A stretch of 64,000 nt of DNA from Dillenia suffruticosa (lineage: Eukaryota; Streptophyta; Magnoliopsida; Dilleniales; Dilleniaceae): the NCBI GenBank assembly GCA_033439265.1, contig JAVTVX010000008.1:3906001-3970000 (forward strand). The letters run 5' to 3'. A program made the position numbers and the translations under genes. Positions 22,291-35,101 of this stretch are shown here, piece by piece; position 1 is the first letter of the stretch, and each line of letters starts with the position of its first letter. The notes under the pieces are model-generated. The model was not told the DNA's origin. It ran no database searches and saw only the letters and a program-made list of their open reading frames with translations.

Positions 22291-23110
22291 TAAATAAAAA
22301 AAGATAATTAATTTTTAGACTGATGGCATGCATCACGGCGCGACGAGGCAAACAATGCCCCCACATTGGCCGGTGCTTCGAAAAACCCGAATAAATATGG
22401 GTAACGTGAAACCAAATACTTTGAAATTGAAATTGAAATTGGGTCACTTGAAATAAAAAAAAATATATATTTTGATACAAAAAAGTTAGTAATATATAAT
22501 AGTTTAGAATAAAATTATTTTCAAAAATTTATATTTTCTATTAAAATTATTTCACTAAAATTTATATATAAATAAAAAATAAAATTTAATTAAGACATGT
22601 TCACTCCGATGCATGAAAAACTTTTTAACATTAATATTTTTCTATTTCTAAAATGACTCGATATGTTAAATTAATTAATAATTATATAAAATTTTGTATT
22701 TTTATATTTTTATATTTTTTCATATTTAATGAATTACTTGTTTATTTAATGATAATTTTTATTTTTATATTATTTTTGTCGTGATTAATAATTATATATT
22801 TGTTTATTTTATATTTTTAATATAAAACATGACTATTCTATTATTTCTATAAAATAATTAATATTTAAATAAAAATTTTATATGTTTTATATTTATACAT
22901 TTTCTCATATTTTCAACCGTTTTCGTAAGTAGATGTGGACTGCACATGCAAATGTAATTTAGAGTAATACATTTTTTTCCTTTTTGTTTTCCACATAACA
23001 AGAGAAAATCACATTCTTCTTTTTCGGTAAACGTAATTGAAGCAGTAGATTTTTAATCATGTTTTGAAAGAGATGTACAGCTGCTTGATATTTTGATAGA
23101 ATTATAGACA
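22291..23110. repeat. Unit spacer shared with 4500-5380
   Basis: Noncoding match to the unit A spacer, including the GGCCGGTGCTTCGAAAAACC word and the A/T-rich tail ending GATATTTTGATAGAATTATAGA. Its right end shows the uninterrupted form of the site where unit A has its CACTA-like insertion. Confidence 0.7.
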
Positions 23111-24002
23111 ACCATATACATGTATATGGGTATATATATGTATGTACACATTAAGAGGGCATTTGGTTGGCATTCAAAAATCGAAATTGAAATAGAAATC
23201 AAAGATTTTAGGAATCGGAATTAAAATCAGAATCAAGTCCGACATCACTTTTTTATTTAAATTTTGAAATAAATATGATTATCATTATTAATATTTGATT
23301 TCTATATCTTTCTAAATGAAAATAATATAATTTTTAATTTTGATCTTAATAAAAAATATTTTTATGATTTAAAATGTTTTTTATTAAAAAATAAAAGCAT
23401 TGCCTTTGTGGCTCGTAAAGACATTTTTCATTAGCTTTTGAATAGGAGACATAAAATATAAGATAGATGTTACAAAACAAAATTGTCCAAGCCATTGTAC
23501 ATACAAACCCGACCTTAAAAAAACCCCAAAAAAGGGTGAACCGGGACCTTTGGTGTAAATCTGACCTAGGATTTAATATCCAAATGGGTATTGTTTTTTA
23601 ATTGATTCTTTTAACCTGTTGTTTAATTGATATCCAAATAGGTATTGTGAAAACACCTTTATGGGAGTATGAGTCGAATCTGAACCAGTTCACCCATCTC
23701 TTTCTCTCTCCCTATATCTCTTCCCCTCAAATCAATCAAGAATCAAAACTAAGTAAAACTCGCTCCAAAATCTTCTACTTCAACTTGAAACCAGTGGGGG
23801 GTTCGACAGCAAGAGAATAGTGGTGGAGCAGCGATTAGAATCGAAAAGGGTGGTCGTTGGGTGGTAGCGGTGGAATGCTGAAGAAAGAGAAGAAACAGAG
23901 ACAGAGGCGCAAATAGAGGGAGAGATGGAAGAGAAGAAAACGAAACTCGGAGAGGCAAGGGACAGAATAGAGTCCAAAAGTGAAACAACAAACCGAGGGT
24001 TT
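23111..24002. other. Spacer with no gene recognised
   Basis: It contains a GGGCATTTGGTTGGCATTC stretch of the kind often seen at MITE ends, but no partner end was found. The purine-rich part at 23820-23990 yields overlapping ORFs of low complexity on the minus strand that I do not regard as genes. Confidence 0.4.
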
Positions 24003-24370
24003 ACTTGCAAATGAGAAATTATTGTAACCTTACCAACTTGTCCATATAAAGCTTTTTTCTGAGTTTTAGCCTCATTTGAAAAATTAAGATTAGTTTAGCT
24101 AAGATTATGTGATATTTTACAATACAAAAAATTATCAATTTGTCACTTATACAGAAGAAATTTAATGTTTACTTGTAAATCCTACATTATTTACTAGTTA
24201 TACTCCACGTTGAATAAAATTGCAAAAAAATGATTTGCTATCAAACAAAAATAAATTAAATAGTGAATATTAAAAAATAGTTATTATATCAATAAATTTT
24301 AATATAAAATATGATATAAAAAAGAATTAACATACAAATGCTAAATAATTCAATCATTTACTGTGGTAGT
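24003..24370. repeat. Partial RLP 5' flank segment
   Basis: About 360 bp matching 2740-3015 and 14870-15160 (CAAATAAGAAATT-like start, then TTATCAATTTGTCAC, then TAATATAAAATATGATATAA). It is a further, more diverged copy of upstream RLP DNA and supports a history of several RLP gains and losses in unit B. Confidence 0.6.
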
Positions 24371-25668
24371 TCGTAAATCAAATATTTTGAATATAATTAT
24401 TGTCACGAATGTTTCCATATAATATAATTTATATAAAATATTTTCGCCAACAAACTACCAATACGTAAGTTAGAAATACTTTGTAAGGTCCTTTCTCACA
24501 AGCTACATTTGTTGTGACAGTGGTGTCTTTTAATACTTTAGTATGTGTTTAGCCTTGCTAGCCAAAGACTCTGAAAATCTCTTACACCTTTCTTACGATC
24601 TTTGAGTCCAGAGTGTTACAAGGTCTGATTGCAAAGGTTTGGGAGAATTCTAGAAAAGCTTCTATTTGTAACCAAAAAGAGGTTCTATGATTTCAATTCC
24701 ATTAAAACAAACAAATTATATAAATTTTAATTCGATTATTGATTGTTATTTATTTTAACCAAATCCTTTTAATTTCTTGTATTTTTTTTCTTGCCGATAT
24801 ATTCTTCACTCTTTTGCTGCCACCCATTTTAAATATTTTTTTTTGTTGCCACACAATTTAAGTATGCTATTTTTTTATTTTATTTTTTGTTACTAAGTAA
24901 AAAAAAGGTAAGAAGATGAAATAAGTGAATGGCAATCTTGTGAGCGTTGCATAGTCGTCACCCACTTTTGTAATCAAATAAGTTTGACGTTACCAAATAG
25001 CAAATCAATTTCAAAAGAAAATGACAATTTATAACAAATCAATTTCGAAAGGAAATGGCAGTTTAGATTTTCTTGGGACAGTATAGAGAAGAATCCCTTC
25101 TTTTGTTACGAGTCCATCCTCATACCATAGGGTAGCAACACAAACTATTAAAAGATTGAGAGGCAACACAAGACTGGTCGTAAATAAGAAAGATCTCACT
25201 GATATCTAATTGGTAAGTGAGCAGACATCGCAAGACTAAGAAAAGTTCCATATGGAACATCTCCATCTTTTGTTACCGCCGGTGTGCTATCATTTCGTGT
25301 CTCAATCCTTCCCCAAGTCATGACTGAATGCCAATTCAGGTCCCAAGCTCATCGAAGACAAGGGACGGAAGAAAAGACATTTCCTAGATTCTATTTTAAA
25401 AATCTCATTTTGTCTTTTTTATATTATCTTATTTTATTTCTATTAATTTTTTATTAAAATAAAAAACTTTTATAAAAAATAAAATTATATAAGAAAAATT
25501 GGAAGATATATCATTAAAAAATACACAAATTATTGCCTTAATGTTTTTATAATAAAAGTTCAGGAGATTGGATATAATGCAAACGAACCATTTGAAAGGA
25601 CAAACACACGTGAAACAAAACCCAGCTCCACAGCGAACAACTCCCCCTCTTCTTGCTCACATTCATTC
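24371..25668. other. Spacer with no gene recognised
   Basis: AT-rich and noncoding in appearance. The last 100 bp before the PPR pseudogene probably include its old promoter and 5' leader, but no clear core element stands out. Confidence 0.4.
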
Positions 25669-26718
25669 ATGGCAGAGAAGCTTTGCACTCCCGATACTTC
25701 TCCCTAGTCCTCCACCTTCAAGACCATTCTTCAACGAACAACCCGAAATCACCAACCCACACTCCTTGCTTCTTCACCCCTATTAACCCCTCTTCTTCAA
25801 AACCTCCTCGCTACTTCCTCCAAAATCCTAACCGCAGATTTTCCAAATAATCTTTCGGTCCCATCAAGGAGACCATACAGACGAATTGGAAAATCTCGCT
25901 ATCCCAACAAGGGCAAACCTTGGTCTAACCGCCGTCTCTCACAACAAGGTGAGAAATTTCTCCAAACCCTAATCGACCGCAATTTAATGTTGATCGACTT
26001 GATGAAATCATGAGTGAATTTCTAGGCTCAAATGTTGAATTGGAAGAATTTGATTTTGAGGGATGTTTGGGGTGTAATTAAGGGTTTAGGGTTTTACAAG
26101 AAATGTGATCTGGCTTTAAAGGTATTTTAGCGGGTTAGAAGTCATGATAAGGGTAAATTGCTTGTAAATAACTCTGTTGTTGCCTTGATTATTAATATTT
26201 TAGGCAAAAAAGGTATGGTTTCCGTTCAAGGGTCATTACTTAATGACCTTCATAAAGACAGATTTTGCATAGATGTCTATGCTTATACTTCTTTAATGAC
26301 TGCATATGCTAGTAAGGTAAGGTACAGAGAGTCTGTGTTGGTGTTTAGAAAGACGGAGGAAGAGGGTTGTAAACCTACATTGATTACTTATAATGTGATT
26401 TTGAATGTATATGGGAAAATGGGTATGCGGTGGAATAAGATTATGGGGGTTTTCGAGGGGATGAGGAGTGACGGTGTTGAACCGGATGCATGTACGTATA
26501 ACACTGTTATAAGTTGTTGTAAGCGTGGGTCTTTGTATGTTGAAGCTGCTGAGGTTTTTGAAGAGATAAAATTGGCTGGTTTTAGACCAGATAGGGTCAG
26601 TGGCGTAGGGCAAGATTTTGATTTTAGAAGATTTGCCAAATTGAAATTTTTGTTCCGGTACAAATCTTCCTCTGCAAAGATAGTGTCTGAATATAAATTT
26701 CCGGACAACTTTGTATAG
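25669..26718 (+). pseudogene. PPR protein pseudogene, similar to At5g02860-type P-class PPR, truncated (copy B)
   Basis: From the ATG at 25669 the sequence follows, with frameshifts and stops, the start of a large P-class pentatricopeptide protein that I recognise as At5g02860-like: MAEK, a proline-rich leader, RRIGKSRYPNKGKPWS, then KGLGFYKKCDLALKVF. An open stretch from 26158 holds three 35-residue PPR motifs, beginning DVYAYTSLMTAY, TLITYNVILNVYGKMG and DACTYNTVISCCKRGSL. Homology stops at FRPDRVS (about 26605); the remaining 38 codons are unrelated and recur detached at 16100-16200. Full-length relatives have roughly 800 residues, so two thirds are missing. The parent family binds RNA in organelles. 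This copy cannot make a working protein. Confidence 0.85.
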
Positions 26719-26984
26719 TTTTTGCATTCTCAGTTTTTTATTCCGATCAATATGCTATTTCTTCTAGGGTGCTGTTATGTATAAGGGTGCTACCTTGCTT
26801 TAATTTGCTAATGATCATGCCCTTAAACCCTGAGTGGGTATGGTGCAACAGAGAAACCTGATTTCTTATTGGTTTCCTTGTTGAATATGATTTTCACTGT
26901 GATTTGATGCAATAGCTGAAGGTGATGGTCATGAAAATAAACTGCAGATGTAATGAAGTGTCTATCCACTCATTTGCAAATCCA

Positions 26985-28866
26985 AAACCAACTAGCATCA
27001 TGGTGTGCATTTTTTCCTTTACTTACCGAGTACCGGCAACAAAATGGTCCCCCTCCCCCCCAAACAACAAAACCAAAGAAAGAATGTAAATTATCCTTGG
27101 ATGCCCATCTTCTATTGCCTATTAATCCAGTCTTTCTTATTTTGTCTATTATTTGACATGGGCTTAGAAGCCTTAACATGGAAGATCTTTATTTGCTTAC
27201 TTTTCATTAAACCCTGGGCTTTGTATTTCCACCAAAAAAATGATTCTGAAAGTGTTGCAAGTTTCAACACTAAGAGCAGCTGGTCAAATTTTGAACTATT
27301 CACTTTTGTGCATTCAAGTGGGAGGGATGAGTTTAAATACTTTTTCCTTCACAGCATTGGTCAGATGTGTGGACAAGTCTTTGTTTTGCACTTGATTTTA
27401 TAATTACCTGGTTCTTTATACTTTTTTCTAAGATCATAGTCTGTGACGAGTAGCTGAAAAAAATCTTTGGTGGAAAAGACTGAGTTGGATTCCTTGAGAT
27501 TGCTGGTTTGATAAATCCTCATTTTCTCAAGCGAACACCATCTACTGTTTGTAAGTGGATTTTGGATTAGAAAAATTATTTGCTGAAGTGCTTTTGTACA
27601 TGGCGGTCTGTTTGATGGTAGCAGTGTGTAGGAAATAAGAGGGGGGGGGGGCACTTTATGCATTGTGACTTAGTAGTCTTTCATTTTTGTTCCAGATAGC
27701 TGCTTATGAACTTCTACTCTGTTAGCTTTGCTTCACGGTATATCTTTGCACTCATGTTATATTATAATGTGTATGCTTGCAACCTAATACACAGGGTTAT
27801 AAAATTTTGGGCTTCAAATGCAGTAGTTTACCTTTCAGGGGCCTGCATGAAAAGAAAGTACCAGAACTTCAGATGAGCATCACAGCTTCTCAGTGTTGGT
27901 GATATTATCATCTTGAGAAATGTGCTATGTTTCAGGTTTTAAAGTTTAGCAGAAACCTGAATTGAATACCTGGGTTTTGGTTCATCCTTAATGATTTAAA
28001 TGTTCATAAGCAGCCCATTTGTTTCAAGGTTATTGGTGATTGATCATATGGTGTACATGTTAGTGTATTTGTGTTTCTGTTAACCATGATGCATAAGATA
28101 TTGACGATTCCAAGCCAACATTATGAAATTTTAATGTCAATTAGAGCCTCATCACAAGTCACAGTATGCAAATGAGTAAAAAATAGGCTGGTGAGTGTGG
28201 AATAATTTGTTGGGCCGACTTTTTTAGCTTGACAGGGTTGTGCCAATAATGGGGTAGATTTTATATTTTTACTGATTTCTGATTTTACCTATTTAAATTC
28301 TTCTTGCTCTTTAGGGGCTTGATATGCTCTTGAATGGTAAAGATAACAGAGCGAAGGGGCATGCATTTTGATCACCCCACACCCGCATACACTATTATAG
28401 GCTTTCAAAGGTTAACTGCTTGGTAGATGTTGGCAAGTGAAAGAAATTTCACAGGCATTAATTTGAAAAAAGGTCAGGTATATTTTGAAAAAAAAATATG
28501 CTTGTTTGGAAAATCTTAACTTGGTTTGATTTGTTTTTATTTTGTTTATTTTATTCTATTCATATGATTTTGCCTCGACGGAACATTTACACATCAAATG
28601 GATCAATTTATTTTATTAAAAGATTATGTAATATAGCTTTTGGTTAATTATTTTATGCACCGTCAAGTTTGAGATAGACAAAATCAGAGGTCAGGAACTA
28701 GCATTCCCCTTTCGAAAAATATAGGAAATGAATAGAAAAAATTTGAAGCTCTTGATATGGAAAGAAAGAAATCTTTTTTCTTCATTCAATATAAACCTTT
28801 TCCATTTAAGATTTTGAACTGTAATCTTCTAGGAGACGGTACCCATCACTTGTGAACTTGCGGGGT
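26985..28866. repeat. SWIB-fragment block, unit B copy
   Basis: This matches 8041-9975 and 55300-57150. It directly follows the PPR pseudogene 3' region, as in unit C. It ends at TGTGAACTTGCGGGG, where the Athila-like element was inserted; the continuation is on the other side, at 38045. Confidence 0.8.
27433..27550 (+). pseudogene. SWIB/MDM2-domain exon fragment, copy B (two stops)
   Basis: Same 118-bp exon as 8530-8647 and the same acceptor and GTAAGT donor. AAG has become TAG in CDEK (GACGAGTAG), and the arginine codon after GGKD reads TGA. The copy is dead. Confidence 0.8.
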
Positions 28867-28871
28867 TAGTC

Positions 28872-30193
28872 TGGATGGCTTTGTTGAAACTCTCAAATTA
28901 ATACTGATTCTCCCGATGCAAAAAAATTTGTAGTAATAGCAGTATCACGTTGAATCTCACGAAAACTAAATTAACTTAACTTCTTAGTGATTATCAAAAT
29001 AAAATGAGGGTTTATAAAATAAATTTTTAACTCAAAAATTAATAACTTAAAATTAAGAGAAAGATCAATAATGCAAAAATACTAAAAATTAAAAAAGAAA
29101 TTCAATTTGTCAAGTTTTGATTCAAGGGTTCATATATTCGATTGTAATCATGGGTTAAAAAAATATTATTTTTGTAATTCTTGCATTTAATATTAGATTT
29201 ATCAGGATAATAGTAATAAATCTTATGTTTTTCTAAATTAATTGATCAAATCGAGTGTCCAATCAAAATTTATCATTAATTGATTGGTCACGATAGCGTT
29301 CCATATCAAAATAATGATAGCATTAAGTTTATGAAAACAGTTAAACCAAAATATAAATAATCGAGATAGTCACAATTATTTCATTTTGTTCCATCGATTT
29401 TTTAGGTTAAGCATGAATATTGATAAAAGACCGATAAACATAAATAATTTAGTTGTTACTTGTACCATTCATTCATGACAATTACGGATCAATGAAATCT
29501 TAGATAACAATAAAAAAACTAATATTGAATTAAATTGTCAGATTAATCAATACCAATATTTCATGTAAATAAATCAAGAATCAACAAATACTTGAGTTAA
29601 AAGGGTAAGAAATTCAATGAAACACGTAACCTCACAGTGAGAACAATCAAATGAAAATTCCCATTGAATTAAAAGAAAAAACTAGTCACTTATGGTGAAA
29701 ATTATGTTCTTGAGATCAACAAAAGAAAGAAAAAAATATACTTGAAAGAAACAAGAAAAAAATTAAAACCTGGAAGAAGAGTGTAGCCGCCACTCCCCTT
29801 GGAATAAAATCATAGTGTCGTCTTCAAAGGTTAATGAGGAGAGTCCTTCTAGGCCTCAAAGATCCTTCCAACAAAATGACAAAAGAAAACCTTCACCAAA
29901 ATAGAAAAATTAAAATTTTTACTCCTAAAAACAACTTCACTAAAATAAAAATCCTACTGAAATTAACTAAACTAAAAATCATCCAAGTTGTCAAGTTTCT
30001 TCTTTTCTTCATAGCTCCAAATGATATCTTGAACCATTAAGGTTCAAAATGCCTCCTTAAACCCACTTTGATCCAATTTTCTAATTTCGATCCCCTAAAA
30101 ATAAAAAATCATAAAAATCATCCATTAGAGCACTAACCAATCTAAAATCAAATTATAATATCAACAATAAATTTAATATTTTACACATGATCA
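28872..30193 (-). repeat. 3' LTR of the Athila-like element
   Basis: It matches 35102-36305 plus 37914-38044. It ends TGGATGG at the outer side (TG...CA in plus-strand reading: TGGATGG to TGATCA). A reading that starts ten bases further in, at TGTTGAAAC (28882), is possible, but the outer start puts the primer site five bases from the 5' LTR. Confidence 0.8.
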
Positions 30194-32841
30194 AATTTCC
30201 CCATACCAAATCAATACTTATTTTCAAGCATTTACTAGATTAATGACACACCAATATTCTCTTTTTCACTCATTCCCCTCATTCAATTCATCTTCAAAGA
30301 ATCTCAAATCAATACACATCAAAAAATTCAAATCAAAACAATAATTTAGAGAGCAAATAATCATAATATCATAACTTTAAAAGAAAACATAAACATTCCA
30401 TCAAACTCAATAATCTCATGAAAATTCAATGTATCAAGATCTAATACTCTCATAAAAAATTCTCTCTATATACTCAAAATGTTTAAGAGAATTTATTAAT
30501 AACTCTCAAAATCAAAACATAATATGTCATTACCATAAGTTTGCTTATTTATCAAATCTCCACCATTAAGTACATGAATTCAAAACAAAAATCCGAGAGT
30601 TTTTAAAGAGTTGTAACTGGGTTTAGGTAAAGGAAGGATAAGAGAATAAATATGATGTGTAATGTATATATATAAAAAAAAAGCATGTCAAGAATCATAA
30701 GACCATTTTTTACTATCAAACATATCTCATGTCCTGAAATACAATCAATTCAAAAAAAAAAAAAAAAAATAACTCAATTAAGATCATCTTATTTCTCAAT
30801 CAAAACTTTTAAATTTTTTTTTCAAATTCCCCGATCTCAATTCCTGAGAATTTTTTTTCCTTTTTTTTTTTCATTTTTTCTCCTTTTTCTCCTTTTTCTT
30901 TTTTGCCTTTTTTTTTTTAAGATAACAGACTTAAGGATGAATGAAAATATGGAGCATATACAAATCACTCCAATCGTATGATTGAATCTCTAAAAACAAT
31001 TCCACAATAAAGTTATCAATTCCCTTTTACAAATAACCACTCAATTTATGTTTTAATCATATGCTTCTTTTATATAAAGACAAAAAAGAATGTTAAGTAT
31101 AAAAAGAAGATTATGTGTCAATTAATGAGATTATAAACAAAAGAAAATGAGTATAAGCTCAAATGGGTTCACTATGAGGAATATTATGCACGGGAAGGTT
31201 TTTTTTCGAGAGCTAAAGGGGTAAACCTTAGTACCTCCATCATATCAATGCATGAACTCATGGATGTAGTCTCAAAATGCAAAGCAAAACAAGTTTTAGA
31301 GTAAACATACTATGATTGATAAACACTCATCAAGGAAAATTAGAGTAAAGATGACGGTATGCTCTTAAGACTCAAAAGCTTACAAAACTATTTAATTTGT
31401 ATCAAATCTTACACATTTTCATTTAATTCAATCATCAAGATCAATGAGATACTTAAAACAATTTTATCAATAACAACTAATTACACTTGCATATTTCATG
31501 CATTTCAACTCAAATCAACAATGCATATTAACTCAAAATTATTATCAGACAAAAATCAAAAGAGTCTGAAGTTCTAAAGAAAATAGAAGAAAAGACATTG
31601 GCATGAAATCTTCTCTCACACCTAAATACTACATTGTTCTCAATGTATGCAAAAGGTAAGAAATGAGAAAAGAAAATAGCATGCAACTTAAAAAAAAACT
31701 AGCACAACTTTATACTAGCAGCAACACTCATAAAGTCACCCTAATACAATATATAAAAGTAGAACAATGAAAAAAGAGAAAAGAGAGAAAACTCCTTTAG
31801 GGTGATGATGTTTGCTGGTATGAAGCTGATGGTCTTTGTTGCTGTGAAGGAGCCGCGTGGGTGGATGGAGACAATTGCATGGAAGAAGTCACGGATGGAG
31901 AAGGTTGATCTTCGGATGAAAGTGATATTGGCTCTCAACAGGGGTTCGCAACTCTTATTTGTCAAATTGGAACTTCGGGTGGTTATGAAACAAGATGTCG
32001 ATTGTGAATGCCATACCTATGCTCAACAACTCTTTTCTTCCCCATTGATGAAATTAGGGTTTCAGCAAAATTAGGAATTCGGGTGGTGATGCAACAAAGT
32101 AGGGTTTTGGAGACCAAGGATTTGTGCGGAGGTGGAGAAAATTAGGTCAAGGATTTCTTTGTGGAGAGGATTGGGTTTGAAAATTTTAGCGATTTTAATT
32201 TTTTTTTTGGGGGAAGAAACGTGAGTTTGAAATTTGGAGGTTTTGAATGAATGGGTGCATTTATGATGAAATCATACAGCTTGGAATGGATTTGGAGTCA
32301 ATTTGAAAAGCATGATAGAGATTGATGATAGGTATGGTGGAAAGAAGATGAATGGTTCGCGAAGGAGAAGAGAAAATGAGTACAGAAAATAATGTGGTTT
32401 TGATCACTTTCTCTCTCTCTCTCTCTCGGAACAAAATTGCATGTTCAGGCACTAAGGAAAGGTGTGCTTCTGCCCATTTGTGAAAGTTACTATTGAAAAT
32501 CGTGTGATCACGCCCTAAGGAAAGGACTGCTTCTGTCCATTGTGAAATTTACTTCAGAATTCAGTGTGATCACGCCTTAAGGAAATGAGTGCTTTCGCCC
32601 AACTTCTCAATTATTCTTTGTCCATCTCTTGACTTGAATAATTGCATCCCTTAAAATTTTCATCTTGGACACCTACAAAAATTAAAAGAAGAAACTAATG
32701 ACATTAATCAAATACCCCTGATTAATTAAGAAATCAAATAACAAACTAATCAAATTCAAGAAAAAAAAAAATATTAGGTTGCCTCCCAATAAACACAATT
32801 ATTTAACGTCTTTATGCTCGACGTTCTCCACTTGTTTCTCT

Positions 32842-35088
32842 TTAAGGAGACTTCAACTTTATTTTGAGAGATTCATATAACTCTCCCTTCTTATCTAATT
32901 GTGCATTCAATTCAAAATTAATATCACATTTTTTTTCACAAATTTCCTGTACAATTAAATCAAAAATATCAGCAGAACAAATTAATTGACACTCATTTGG
33001 GTACTTCATAGGATCAAAAATAATAAATTTAACAATCTTGCCATCAAACTCGACGAAAAGAGTACCCTCATCCACATCTATTTTAGCTTTTGCTGTCTTC
33101 ATGAATGATCGTCCTAATAGAAGTGAAGCTGAATCTATGACAGTGTCTCATTCTATTTCAAGATATAAAAATCAGTTGAAAAAATTAATTCGTTAACCTA
33201 TACCAAAACATCTTCAACAATCCCTTCTAAGTAAGCACAAGAGTGGTCAGCTAACCGAATAACAACCCCAGTTTCTTTTAAGGGACCCAATTTCAAAGCA
33301 CTATAAATTGAGTAAGGCATGATATTAACAAATGCTTCTAAATCTAGTATGGCATACTCCATTTTTTTTTATCAATAATACAAGATAGAGTGAACATACC
33401 TGGATCTGCACATTTTTTGGATCGAGTTCTCTTGATGATATCAGACATATTCTCACCCATATCATCACCTCTTATCTTTCTAACTTCCTTCTTGTATTCT
33501 TCCGTCTTAGATTTCTCAAACCTACAAGAAAAAAGTGGCACAATTGTACTAGAAGTATTACGCAAAGAAAACTTGGATATTATCTTGATTGAATTTTCAT
33601 ACTTGCATTCATCTTCCTTGTCCATATCATTTCCTTCATCTACCTTCTTAGATGGAGTGAAACTCAAATGAAGTTCCTTCTTTCTTCTCAACGTTATTGC
33701 GCTAACGTTCTCTTTGGGATTTACCATCGTTTGTGAGGGCAATTTTTCATAATTTTGTACTATAACCTGCTAATTGAGGTTGCTAGTTGGGAAATCTGGT
33801 ACTCCAAATTTTGTATACTCGCTCTCATTTTCTGTTGAAATTGTTGAGTGTTAGTCGCGAGAGTTTTTTCAATATTTTCTAAAGACATACCTGAAATTTT
33901 CCATAATTTTGTATCTATAACCTGCTAACTGAGGTTGCTGTGCTCCAAATTTTGTATTCTCGCTCTCGTTTTCTGTTGAAATTGTTGAGTGTTACTCGCT
34001 AGAGCTTTTACAATATCTTCTAAAGATATACCTGAATTAGAAGATTGTAAAGGTGCTGGCGGTGGTCTGTTAAAAAATTGTGATGGATATTTTGGCCGTC
34101 CTCCTTGATTCCCATAACTCAAATTTGGATGATCCCTCCATCGAGAAAAGATCATACGTATGTTGAGGTTGACCAGGAAATCCTCCTACGACATTTATTT
34201 GTTGAGTGAAATCTTCTTGTAAAGATAGATACATGCCACGAAATTGAATATATGCCACAAACTTTAGCTGTCTGCAATTGCCCTACAGCCAACTGATGAA
34301 CCAAAACAGTTAGTTCAGAAATTTGATTTTCAAGATTCGAGTGACTTACCTCATTAACCCGTTTTGTAGTTTCATCTACTCTCATCCCGAATTGTTGAAA
34401 ATTTTCTATCATATTTGATATCAACTGTCTGGCTTCTTCCGGTGTTTTGTTAACCAAAGCTCTTCCACTGACTGCATCTACCATACTTCTATCCATGGGT
34501 AGAAGTCCTTAATAAAAATATTGTATCAAGAGTTGATTCGATATTTGATGATGTGGGCAACTAGCATAGAGTTCCTTGAACCTCTCCCAATATTCATATA
34601 ATGTTTCTCCACTAAACTGTCTGATCCCACATATTCCTTTATGATGTTGGCAGCCCTAGTTGCAAGAAAATTTTTTTCTAAAAATAATCTCTGCATTCCA
34701 TTCCATGAATTTATCGAATCATGAGGTAGATAGTATAACCAATCTTTTGACTTATCCTTTAGGAAAAAAGAAAATCTCTCAATTTTATCTGTTTTTCGGT
34801 CACACCTTAGGGTTTCATGCACAAGCAGACAACATGGAATTTCTTCAAATGTGTATGTGGATTCTCACCTAGAAGATCATGAAAAATAGGAAGTAAGTGA
34901 ATCAAACCAAATTTGAGTTCGAATGCTACCTCAAGAGCTGGATACTCAATGCACAAGGGATGTTGGTTCAAAATTGGTGCAGTTATCTCCTTCAGAATTC
35001 TTTGACGATCTACCATCTTTTCTTTCTCGTCAAAATCAGTAAACAAGTGAAAAATACAAGTTAAGAAATTAATGTAGTTTCCCGACAA
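32842..35088 (-). pseudogene. Athila-like gag and aspartic protease, degenerate
   Basis: Reading leftward from 35088, pieces in changing frames give a retrotransposon gag core (KDKSKDWLYYLPHDSINSWN, then LFLEKNFLATRAANI), the linker with RALVNKTPEEARQLI, and the later NPKENVSAITLR region and protease. The protease active site, DLGA in the sister copy at 44495, reads DLEA here. Several stops and shifts interrupt it. A tandem duplication of about 150 bp (33750-33895 against 33903-34035) has doubled the SLEDIVKAL region. There is no pol downstream. Confidence 0.8.
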
Positions 35089-35096
35089 CGGCGCTA
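35079..35096 (-). other. Primer-binding site of the Athila-like element
   Basis: Minus-strand TAGCGCCGTTGTCGGGAA, five bases inside the 5' LTR. It agrees with the tRNA-Asp-type site known for Athila (TGGCGCCGTTGCCGGGGA) at 15 of 18 positions. Confidence 0.75.
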
Positions 35097-35101
35097 AAAT
35101 T

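Noticed and set aside
26293..26727. Minus-strand ORFs of 106 and 144 codons in the PPR region
   Set aside because: They are shadows of the PPR-coding strand and have no family signature.
31741..32074. Overlapping ORFs in the Athila-like 3' region as a third gene of the element
   Set aside because: They are not found in the sister element at 45564-47429 and have no known domain.
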